A DNA stretch of 64,000 bases from Salvelinus alpinus (taxonomy: Eukaryota; Chordata; Actinopteri; Salmoniformes; Salmonidae), in contig NC_092089.1 in assembly GCF_045679555.1 (NCBI RefSeq), positions 7,298,506 to 7,362,505 on the forward strand, in the 5' to 3' direction. Positions 29,301 to 41,300 of this stretch are shown in pieces. Position 1 is the first letter of the stretch; each line of letters opens with the position of its first letter. Position numbers and translations under genes: made by a program. Under the pieces are notes generated by a model, which had not been told where the DNA came from, made no database searches, and saw only the letters and a list, made by a program, of their open reading frames with translations.

Positions 29301-32300
29301 ATCAGTATGTCCATCAGGCTGGTCTCCGTCCTTCACTAGTTGATAGATCAGTGATGTCCATCAGGCTGGTCTCCGTCCTTCACTAGTTGATAGATCAGTA
29401 TGTCCATCAGGCTGGCCTCCGTCCTTCACTAGTTGATAGATCAGTGATGTCCATAAGGCTGGTCTCCGTCATTCACTAGTTGATAGATCAGTATGTCCAT
29501 CAGGCTGGTCTCTGTCCTTCACTAGTTGATAGATCAGTGATGTCCATCAGGCTGGTCTCCGTCATTCACTAGTTGATAGATCAGTGATGTCCATCAGGCT
29601 GGTCTCCGTCCTTCACTAGTTGATAGATCAGTGATGTCCATCAGGCTGGTCTCCGTCCATCAGGCTGGTCTCCGTCCTTCACTAGTTGATAGATCAGTGA
29701 TGTCCATCAGGCCGGTCTCTGTCCTTCACTAGTTGATAGATCAGTGATGTCCATCAGGCTGGTCTCCGTCCTTCACTAGTTGATAGATCAGTATGTCCAT
29801 CAGGCTGGTCTCCGTGTTTCACTAGTTGATAGATCACCATCAGGCTGGTCTCCGTCCTTCACTAGTTGATAGATCAGTGATGTCCATCAGGCTGGTCTCC
29901 GTCCTTCACTAGTTGATAGATCAGTGATGTCCATCAGGCTGGTCTCCGTCCTTCACTAGTTGATAGATCAGTGATGTCCATCAGGCTGGTCTCCGTCCTT
30001 CACTAGTTGATAGATCAGTGATGTCCATCAGGCTGGTCTCCGTCCTTCACTAGTTGATAGATCAGTGATGTCCATCAGGCTGGTCTCTCCTTCACTAGTT
30101 GATAGATCAGTGATGTCCATCAGGCTGGTCTCCGTCCTTCACTAGTTGATAGATCAGTGATGTCCATCAGGCTGGTCTCCGTCCTTCACTAGTTGATAGA
30201 TCTGTGATGTCCATCAGGCTGGTCTCCGTTCTTCACTAGTTGATAGATCAGTGATGTCCATCAGGCTGGTCTCTGTTCTTCACTAGTTGATAGATCAGTG
30301 ATGTCCATCAGGCTGGTCTCCGTCCTTCACTAGTTGATAGATCAGTGATGTCCATCAGGCTGGTCTCCGTCCTTCACTAGTTGATAGATCAGTGATGTCC
30401 ATCAGGCTGGTCTCCGTCCTTCACTAGTTGATAGATCAGTGATGTCCATCAGGCTGGTCTCCGTCCTTCACTAGTTGATAGATCAGTGATGTCCATCAGG
30501 CTGGTCTCTCCTTCACTAGTTGATAGATCAGTGATGTCCATCAGGCTGGTCTCCGTCCTTCACTAGTTGATAGATCAGTGATGTCCATCAGGCTGGTCTC
30601 CGTCCTTCACTAGTTGATAGATCTGTGATGTCCATCAGGCTGGTCTCCGTTCTTCACTAGTTGATAGATCAGTGATGTCCATCAGGCTGGTCTCCGTCCT
30701 TCACTAGTTGATAGATCAGTGATGTCCATCAGGCTGGTCTCTGTTCTTCACTAGTTGATAGATCAGTGATGTCCATCAGGCTGGTCTCTCCTTCACTAGT
30801 TGATAGATCAGTGATGTCCATCAGGCTGGTCTCCGTCCTTCACTAGTTGATAGATCAGTGATGTCCATCAGGCTGGTCTCCGTTCTTCACTAGTTGATAG
30901 ATCTGTGATGTCCATCAGGCTGGTCTCCGTCCTTCACTAGTTGATAGATCACCATCAGGCTGGTCTCTGTCCTTCACTAGTTGATAGATCAGTATGTCCA
31001 TCCGGCTGGTGTGCTATGTTAGCTAACAAACCAACTAACTGAATTTCTCATCTCCCTATCAGATCTCTCTATGGGGCGGCTGGCCTTCACCAACCTGGTT
31101 AATAGGGACTTTATGGATCTAAAGGTATCACACACTCTCAATGTTGTCTCACTCGCTTTTAGAGGGGTCTCCTTGCCCCTGTCCAGGCCTTTAGGGTCCA
31201 GTATGGGTGGTAGCCACCTCTCCCTCCCCCTGTCCAGGCCTTTAGGGTCCAGTATGGGTGGTAGCCTCCCCCTGTCCAGTCCTTTAGGGTCCAGTATGGG
31301 TGGTAGCCTCCCCCTGTCCAGGTCTTTAGGGTCCAGTATGGGTGGTAGCCACCTCTCCTCCCCCTGTCCAGGCCTTTAGGGCCCAGTATGGGTGGTAGCC
31401 ACCTCTCCCTCCCCCTGTCCAGGCCTTTAGGGTCCAGTATGGGTGGTAGCCACCTCTCCTCCCCCTGTCCAGGCCTTTAGGGTCCAGTATGGGTGGTAGC
31501 CACCTCTCCTCCCCCTGTCCAGACCTTTAGGGTCCAGTATGGGTGGTAGCCACCTCTCCCTCCCCCTGTCCAGGCCTTTAGGGTCCAGTATGGGTGGTAG
31601 CCTCCTCCTGTCCAGGTCTTTAGGGTCCAGTATGGGTGGTAGCCTCCCCCTATCCAGACCTTTAGGGTCCAGTATGGGTGGTAGCCACCTCTCCCTCCCC
31701 CTGTCCAGGCCTTTAGGGTTCAGTATGGGTGGTAGCCTCCCCCTGTCCAGGATTTTAGGGTCCAGTATGGGTGGTAGCCACCTCTCCCTCCCCCTGTCCA
31801 GTCCTTTAGGGTCCAATATGGGTGGTAGCCTCCTCCTGTCCAGACCTTTAGGGTCCAGTATGGGTGGTAGCCTCCCCCTGTCCAGGCCTTTAGGGTCCAG
31901 TATGGGTGGTAGCCTCCCCCTGTCCAGACCTTTAGGGTCCAGTATGGGTGGTAGCCACCTCTCCTCCCCCTGTCCAGGTCTTTAGGGTCCAGTATGGGTG
32001 GTAGCCACCTCTCCCTCCCCCTGTCCAGGCCTTTCGGGTCCAGTATGGGTGGTAGCCTCCTCTCCCTCCCCCTGTCCAGACCTTTAGGGTCCAGTATGGG
32101 TGGTAGCCTCCTCTCCTTCCCCCTGTCCAGGCCTTTAGGGTCCAGTATGGGTGGTAGCCTCCCCCTGTCCAGGCCTTTAGGGTCCAGTATGGGTGGTAGT
32201 CTCCCCCTGTCCAGACCTTTAGGGCCCGGTACATGATACCAGAATGTAGTTGTAATCCTGTCTCTGGGATCCAGGTCCGATCCCTCCCCCTGTCCAGGCC

Positions 32301-35300
32301 TTTAGGGGCCAGTATGGGTGGTAGCCTCCTCCTGTCCAGGTCTTTAGGGTCCAGTATGGGTGGTAGCCTCCCCCTATCCAGACCTTTAGGGTCCAGTATG
32401 GGTGGTAGCCACCTCTCCCTCCCCCTGTCCAGGCCTTTAGGGTTCAGTATGGGTGGTAGCCTCCCCCTGTCCAGGATTTTAGGGTCCAGTATGGGTGGTA
32501 GCCACCTCTCCCTCCCCCTGTCCAGTCCTTTAGGGTCCAGTATGGGTGGTAGCCTCCTCCTGTCCAGACCTTTAGGGTCCAGTATGGGTGGTAGCCTCCC
32601 CCTGTCCAGGCCTTTAGGGTCCAGTATGGGTGGTAGCCTCCCCCTGTCCAGACCCTTAGGGTCCAGTATGGGTGGTAGCCACCTCTCCTCCCCCTGTCCA
32701 GGTCTTTAGGGTCCAGTATGGGTGGTAGCCACCTCTCCCTCCCCCTGTCCAGGCCTTTAGGGTCCAGTATGGGTGGTAGCCTCCTCTCCCTCCCCCTGTC
32801 CAGACCTTTAGGGTCCAGTATGGGTGGTAGCCTCCTCTCCTTCCCCCTGTCCAGGCCTTAAGGGTCCAGTATGGGTGGTAGCCTCCCCCTGTCCAGGCCT
32901 TTAGGGTCCAGTATGGGTGGTAGTCTCCCCTATGGGTGGTAGCCTCCCCCTGTCCAGGCCTTTAGGGTCCAGTATGGGTGGTAGTCTCCCCCTGTCCAGA
33001 CCTTTAGGGCCCGGTACATGATACCAGAATGTAGTTGTAATCCTGTCTCTGGGATCCAGGTCCGATCCCTCCCCCTGTCCAGGCCTTTAGGGGCCAGTAT
33101 GGGTGGTAGCCACCTCTCCCTCCCCCTGTCCAGACCTTTAGGGCCCGGTACATGATACCAGAATGTAGTTGTAATCCTGTCTCTGGGATCCAGGTCCGAT
33201 CCCTCCCAGGCACCGTAGACGACCAGAGTCTGGCAAGTGACGGAGCCGACAGCGACCGCTTCAGTGGGAGTGTCTCCAGCTTCCTGGCCAATGAGAAGCT
33301 CATGTCTATGGACAGCATGAACAGTGATGTCACAGGTGAGGCCCCACCCCTGTCCTAGCTCAACATGAAGCTTATTCAGGAAGATGCAGCGTTACTGACC
33401 ATTCACATAGAAATGGATAGTGTAGAACAGACATGGGTTTCTTTGCATTGTCAAAAGGAATAGGAAGTTGTGCCAGCTCTATGCATTTAATTTCTATCTA
33501 CAACAATGTGAACGTTCACCTTTCTGAACACCTCTCTGATGGGGGTTATAGCTGTGTATTGTGTCTGAACACCTCTCTGGTGGGGGTTATAGCTGTGTAT
33601 TGTGTCTGGACACCTCTCGGGGGGGGGGGGGGGGGGTTATAGCTGTGTATTGTGTCTGAACACCTCTCTGGTGGGGGTTATAGCTGTGTATTATGTCTGA
33701 ACACCTCTCTGGTGGGGGTTATAGCTGTGTATTGGGTCTGAACACCTCTCTGGTGGGGGTTATAGCTGTGTATTGTGTCTGAACACCTCTCTGGTGGGGG
33801 TTATAGCTGTGTATTGTGTCTGAACACCTCTCTGGTGGGGGTTATAGCTGTGTATTGTGTCTGAACACCTCTCTGGTGGGGGTTATAGCTGTGTATTGTG
33901 TCTGAACACCTCTCTGGTGGGGGTTATAGCTGTGTATTGGGTCTGAACACCTCTCTGGTGGGGGTTATAGCTTTGTTTTGTGTCTGAACACCTCTCTGGT
34001 GGGGGTTATAGCTTTGTTTTGGGTCTGAACACCTCTCTGGTGGGGGTTATAGCTGTGTATTGTGTCTGAACACCTCTCTGGTGGGGGTTATAGCTGTGTA
34101 TTGTGTCTGAACACCTCTCTGGTGGGGGTTATAGCTGTGTATTGGGTCTGAACACCTCTCTGGTGGGGGTTATAGCTGTGTTTTGTGTCTGAACACCTCT
34201 CTGGTGGGGGTTATAGCTGTGTATTGGGTCTGAACACCTCTCTGGTGGGGGTTATAGCTGTGTTTTGTGTCTGAACACCTCTCTGGTGGGGGTTATAGCT
34301 GTGTATTGGGTCTGAACACCTCTCTGGTGGGGGTTATAGCTGTGTTTTGTGTCTGAACACCTCTCTGGTGGGGGTTATAGCTGTGTATTGGGTCTGAACA
34401 CCTCTCTGGTGGGGGTTATAGCTGTGTATTGTGTCTGAACACCTCTCTGGTGGGGGTTATAGCTGTGTATTGTGTCTGAACACCTCTCTGGTGGGGGTTA
34501 TAGCTGTGTATTGTCTGAACACCTCTCTGGTGGGGGTTATAGCTGTGTATTGTGTTTGTTGTTCTATTGATGATTGCTGTTTGTCTGTTTGATCCCCAGA
34601 TGACGATATCGACGTGAACGACCTGCAGGATGAAGATCTGGACCGGTTCTTAAACAAGCTGGTTAGCCCTGCCATGCAGAGAGGACGGGTGGAGGGACAG
34701 GAGATACCTGTGGCTGTAAGGTTTCCTCTCCGTCTGCTTTCTCCCCGTCTCCTCTCTTCCTCCCCTCTCTCCCCCTGCTTTCTCCCCTCTCTCCCCCTGC
34801 TTTCTCCCCTCTCTCCCCCTGCTTTCTCCCCTCTCTCCCCCTGCTTTCTCCCCTCTCTCCCCCTGCTTTCTCCCCTCTCTCCCCCTGCTTTCTCCCCTCT
34901 CTCCCCCTGCTTTCTCCCCTCTCTCCCCCTGCTTTCTCCCCTCTCTCCCCCTGCTTTCTCCCCTCTCTCCCCCTGCTTTCTCCCCTCTCTCCCCCTGCTT
35001 TCTCCCCTCTCTCCCCCTGCTTTCTCCCCTCTCTCCCCCTGCTTTCTCCCCTCTCTTCCCCTGCTTTCTTCCCGTCTCCTCTCCTCTGCTTTCTCCTCGT
35101 CTCGACACATGTTATTTTTATGTTTGTTTCTTCATTCATAATAATATTGTATTGATTTTCAGGACCAGCCAGCCAACCAATACTATTCATTTCAGCCCAG
35201 TTCCACAGAACCACAGAAGAACAGATACCAGTTCCTGGATGACTATGATCAGGTGGATACAACTCCTCCATGACACAATTACTTGTATTACGTTCCAGAC

Positions 35301-38300
35301 GGGCTGGCAGACAGGCAGGCAGACACACAGGCGGGCGGGCAGACACACAGGCGGGCGGGCAGACACACAGGCGGGCGGGCAGACACACAGGCGGGCGGGC
35401 AGACACACAGGCGGGCAGACAGGCAGTCCATTAGCATCGACTAATCAGCCGGTTAGACTTATTTTCAGCCGGTAACTTTTTCCACTTCATTAACTAAGAT
35501 ACTTTTTTATAAAAGTTTGAATTCGCTAGTCCGTCAATCCCTCTCCCGCTAGAATGAACGACAAGCATCTTCTAGAGATCTGTTGATAGGACAGGCGCCA
35601 AGCATCTTCTAGAGATCTGTTGATAGGACAGGCACCAAGCATCTTCTAGAGATCTGTTGATAGGACAGGCGCCAAGCATCTTCTAGAGATCTGTTGATAG
35701 GACAGGCGCCAAGCATCTTCTAGAGATCTGTTGATAGGACAGGCACCAAGCATCTTCTAGAGATCTGTTGATAGGACAGGCGCCAAGCATCTTCTAGAGA
35801 TCTGTTGATAGGACAGGCACCAAGCATCTTCTAGAGATCTGTTGATAGGACAGGCACCAAGCATCTTCTAGAGATCTGTTGATAGGACAGGCACCAAGCA
35901 TCTTCTAGAGATCTGTTGATAGGACAGGCACCAAGCATCTTCTAGAGATCTGTTGATAGGACAGGCACCAAGCATCTTCTAGAGATCTGTTGATAGGACA
36001 GGCACCAAGCATCTTCTAGAGATCTGTTGATAGGACAGGCACCAAGCATCTTCTAGAGATCTGTTGATAGGACAGGCGCCAAGCATCTTCTAGAGATCTG
36101 TTGATAGGACAGGCACCAAGCATCTTCTAGAGATCTGTTGATAGGACAGGCACCAAGCATCTTCTAGAGATCTGTTGATAGGACAGGCGCCAAGCATCTT
36201 CTAGAGATCTGTTGATAGGACAGGCGCCAAGCATCTTCTAGAGATCTGTTGATAGGACAGGCACCAAGCATCTTCTAGAGATCTGTTGATAGGACAGGCA
36301 CCAAGCATCTTCTAGAGATCTGTTGATAGGAGAGGCACCAAGCATCTTCTAGAGATCTGTTGATAGGACAGGCGCCAAGCATCTTCTAGAGATCTGTTGA
36401 TAGGACAGGCACCAAGCATCTTCTAGAGATCTGTTGATAGGACAGGCGCCAAGCATCTTCTAGAGATCTGTTGATAGGACAGGCACCAAGCATCTTCTAG
36501 AGATCTGTTGATAGGACAGGCACCAAGCATCTTCTAGAGATCTGTTGATAGGACAGGCACCAAGCATCTTCTAGAGATCTGTTGATAGGACAGGCGCCAA
36601 GCATCTTCTAGAGATCTGTTGATAGGACAGGCACCAAGCATCTTCTAGAGATCTGTTGATAGGACAGGCACCAAGCATCTTCTAGAGATCTGTTGATAGG
36701 ACAGGCACCAAGCATCTTCTAGAGATCTGTTGATAGGACAGGCACCAAGCATCTTCTAGAGATCTGTTGATAGGAGAGGCACCAAGCATCTTCTAGAGAT
36801 CTGTTGATAGGACAGGCACCAAGCATCTTCTAGAGATCTGTTGATAGGACAGGCACCAAGCATCTTCTAGAGATCTGTTGATAGGACAGGCACCAAGCAT
36901 CTTCTAGAGATCTGTTGATAGGAGAGGCACCAAGCATCTTCTAGAGATCTGTTGATAGGACAGGCACCAAGCATCTTCTAGAGATCTGTTGATAGGACAG
37001 GCGCCAAGCATCTTCTAGAGATCTGTTGATAGGACAGGCACCAAGCATCTTCTAGAGATCTGTTGATAGGACAGGCACCAAGCATCTTCTAGAGATCTGT
37101 TGATAGGAGAGGCACCAAGCATCTTCTAGAGATCTGTTGATAGGACAGGCACCAAGCATCTTCTAGAGATCTGTTGATAGGACAGGCACCAAGCATCTTC
37201 TAGAGATCTGTTGATAGGACAGGCACCAAGCATCTTCTAGAGATCTGTTGATAGGACAGGCACCAAGCATCTTCTAGAGATCTGTTGATAGGACAGGCAC
37301 CAAGCATCTTCTAGAGATCTGTTGATAGGACAGGCACCAAGCATCTTCTAGAGATCTGTTGATAGGACAGGCACCAAGCATCTTCTAGAGATCTGTTGAT
37401 AGGACAGGCACCAAGCATCTTCTAGAGATCTGTTGATAGGACAGGCACCAAGCATCTTCTAGAGATCTGTTGATAGGACAGGCACCAAGCATCTTCTAGA
37501 GATCTGTTGATAGGACAGGCACCAAGCATCTTCTAGAGATCTGTTGATAGGACAGGCACCAAGCATCTTCTAGAGATCTGTTGATAGGACAGGCACCAAG
37601 CATCTTCTAGAGATCTGTTGATAGGACAGGCACCAAGCATCTTCTAGAGATCTGTTGATAGGACAGGCACCAAGCATCTTCTAGAGATCTGTTGATAGGA
37701 CAGGCACCAAGCATCTTCTAGAGATCTGTTGATAGGACAGGCACCAAGCATCTTCTAGAGATCTGTTGATAGGACAGGCACCAAGCATCTTCTAGAGATC
37801 TGTTGATAGGACAGGCGCCAAGCATCTTCTAGAGATCTGTTGATAGGAGAGGCACCAAGCATCTTCTAGAGATCTGTTGATAGGACAGGCACCAAGCATC
37901 TTCTAGAGATCTGTTGATAGGACAGGCGCCAAGCATCTTCTAGAGATCTGTTGATAGGACAGGCACCTGTCAGTCACAAAGCGTGCGATGACAGGAAAAC
38001 GCATTGTGTCCCTCGTCCAATATGTGTGCGCTGTTGTTGGTTGCAGTCTAATTTCTTTCCAGGTCATTTCCACGTCTCTCGTAATGTAAGTGGTAACGAT
38101 GAGTTGAAACCCTCCACTGAGCCTAATTAGAGTTTTTTTTGGCACATTTATTTTATTTAAGTGTTTCTCGCAGCCAGACATGCGGAGTAGTGGGGCATAG
38201 TAGGCTATTTACTGTGCTGTGATTGACAGCTGAGCAGCCAGTGTTGACTAGGTGGGCTGTGATTGACAGCTGAGCAGCCAGTGTTGACTAGGTGGGCTGT

Positions 38301-41300
38301 GATTGACAGCTGAGCAGCCAGTGTTGACTAGGTGGGCTGTGATTGACAAATGAGCAGCCAGTGTTGACTAGGTGGGCTGTGATTGACAGCTGAGGAGCCA
38401 GTGTTGACTAGGTGGGCTGTGATTGACAAATGAGCAGCCAGTGTTGACTAGGTGGGCTGTGATTGGCAACTGAGCAGCCAGTGTTGACTAGGTGGGCTGT
38501 GGTTGACAGCTGAGCAGCCAGTGTTGACTAGGTGGGCTGTGATTGACAGCTGAGCAGCCAGTGTTGACTAGGTGGGCTGTGATTGACAGCTGAGCAGCCA
38601 GTGTTGACTAGGTGGGCTGTGATTGACAAATGAGGAGCCAGTGTTGACTAGGTGGGCTGTGATTGGCAACTGAGCAGCCAGTGTTGACTAGGTGGGCTGT
38701 GGTTGACAGCTGAGCAGCCAGTGTTGACTAGGTGGGCTGTGATTGACAGCTGAGCAGCCAGTGTTGACTAGGTGGGCTGTGGTTGACAGCTGAGCAGCCA
38801 GTGTTGACTAGGTGGGCTGTGATTGACAGCTGAGCAGCCAGTGTTGACTAGGTGGGCTGTGATTGACAGCTGAGCAGCCAGTGTTGACTAGGTGGGCTGT
38901 GATTGACAAATGAGGAGCCAGTGTTGACTAGGTGGGCTGTGATTGGCAACTGAGCAGCCAGTGTTGACTAGGTGGGCTGTGGTTGACAGCTGAGCAGCCA
39001 GTGTTGACTAGGTGGGCTGTGATTGACAGCTGAGCAGCCAGTGTTGACTAGGTGGGCTGTGATTGACAGCTGAGCAGCCAGTGTTGACTAGGTGGGCTTT
39101 GATTGACAGCTGAGCAGCCAGTGTTGACTAGGTGGGCTGTGATTGACAGCTGAGCAGCCAGTGTTGACTAGGTGGGCTGTGATTGACAGCTGAGCAGCCA
39201 GTGTTGACTAGGTGGGCTTTGATTGACAGCTGAGCAGCCAGTGTTGACTAGGTGGGCTGTGATTGACAGCTGAGCAGCCAGTGTTGACTAGGTGGGCTGT
39301 GATTGACAAATGAGGAGCCAGTGTTGACTAGGTGGGCTGTGATTGGCAACTGAGCAGCCAGTGTTGACTAGGTGGGCTGTGGTTGACAGCTGAGCAGCCA
39401 GTGTTGACTAGGTGGGCTGTGATTGACAGCTGAGCAGCCAGTGTTGACTAGGTGGGCTGTGATTGACAGCTGAGCAGCCAGTGTTGACTAGGTGGGCTTT
39501 GATTGACAGCTGAGCAGCCAGTGTTGACTAGGTGGGCTGTGATTGACAGCTGAGCAGCCAGTGTTGACTAGGTGGGCTGTGATTGACAGCTGAGCAGCCA
39601 GTGTTGACTAGGTGGGCTTTGATTGACAGCTGAGCAGCCAGTGTTGACTAGGTGGGCTTTGATTGACAGCTGAGGAGCCAGTGTTGACTAGGTGGGCTGT
39701 GATTGACAAAAAAAATGTGTTCTTAACTGACCTGCCTCGTTAAATGAAGATATAATAAATAAACATCTGGACAAGTAAAGCAAGGATTGTCTAGGTTTCT
39801 TTTCCTGGGATGTCGGGGCTTGTCAGACAAGAAGAAGGTCACGGTTAGCGTCACTTTAGCGTCAGTGTAGCTTACCGCATCTCGCTGACAGAGCTTTTGG
39901 GAAGTGTGTTTGTCAGTGCTCTGTGTAAGTTGACTATGCCAACAATTTGGAATTTCCAACACATGAATGTTTATTATAAAAACAAGAAGTGACCGTCACT
40001 TTCCTCAACTCTTAGCCAGGAGTACCAGTTTATTACTGGCCACCCATTCCAAAACAAATTGCAGCTCTTTGTTAAGGGTTTCAGTGACTTCATTAGCTGG
40101 GGTTGCTGATGCATATATGATTGAATCATCAGCATGCTTTGTTTTAATGCCAGTGGCAGGTCATTGGTAAAAATAGAGAAGAGGAGAGGTCCTAGAGAGC
40201 TGCCCTGCAGTACACCACACCGTTTTACATTAGAGAAGCTTCCATTATAGAAAAGCCCCTGAGTTCTATTAGATTGATATATTGTGGATTCAGAGCCGAG
40301 GTTGAAAAGCCTTAACAGGTTATGGTCAATATCAAAGAAGATCGATTAAATGTTAAAGTTTTAATGTTCTTATTCCTGATCATATATCCAAAACAACTAA
40401 CAATACACTGAATTCATGTTAATTTATTTAAATTTTAAAGTAATGTCTTTCTATACAATTCCACAAATGTTTCCAATCTGGGAGGTAAACTCGATAAAGT
40501 ATTGAATAATTTGGTGTGTATTTTGGATCGAATCAAGGCAGTAGAATGTACCAGATTCCACAAATTTCGACCACCTCTGGCTCAGGGGGGCCTGGTTGGC
40601 TACGTCTCTGGCTCGGTGGGGCCTGGTTGGCTTCGTCTCTGGCTCGGTTGGGCCTGGTTGGCTCCGTCTCTGGCTCGGTTGGGCCTGGTTGGCTCTGGCT
40701 CGGTTGGGCCTGGTTGGCTACGTCTCTGGCTCGCGGGGCCTGGTTGGCTACGTCTCTGGCTCGCCGGGGCCTGGTTGGCTACGTCTCTGGCTCGCCGGGG
40801 CCTGGTTGGCTACGTCTCTGGCTCGGGCGGGGTCTGGTTGGCTACGTCTCTGGCTCGGGCGGGGTCTGGTTGGCTACATCTCTGGCTCGGCAGGCCCTGG
40901 TTGGCTACGTCTTCTATTTGGTTGGCTATTCCTATGTACTAGTGGAAAACACTGGTATATTGAAACCTTATTTATGGAGACTAAGAGCAGCTCTGTCATA
41001 CACTTGTCAGCCAATGAATCTTGTTCACAACTAGTATTCTTTATTCATCTTCCTGTACCAACTAAACAGTATACGGGTGTTCTATTTCAGCCTGGTTTCA
41101 CTAAGATTGGATTGTTTGTCCTGTCATGAGGGTTTCCAGATGCCTGACGTGCGGCTGGCTGCTACAGGGATGGACTCGTGTCCTGGTAGTGATGAGGAGG
41201 ACACTGAGGATGAGCTGGAGGCAGCTAGGGGACACAGTTCTACCAGACACAGACTACTGCTGTCCAGCACCTCCCGACAGCTGGTATGATATGTCGCTCT

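Noticed and set aside
27770-31010. CRISPR-like regular repeats
   Set aside because: The repeats are directly adjacent with no unique spacers, and the genome is a vertebrate's.
31071-32709. Open frames with [12 protein letters not shown] repeats
   Set aside because: They arise from the 39-52-bp array in intron 4, whose unit is often a multiple of three. Exon 4 ends at a good donor before the array, and exon 5 continues the frame.
34457-35406. Open frames of 150-250 codons on both strands
   Set aside because: They come from the 22-bp pyrimidine array after cep192 exon 6; one + strand frame is exon 6 read into the intron.
41091-41139. Alternative acceptor CTATTTCAG for cep192 exon 8
   Set aside because: Extending the exon to this site brings an in-frame TGA before the 41140 start.
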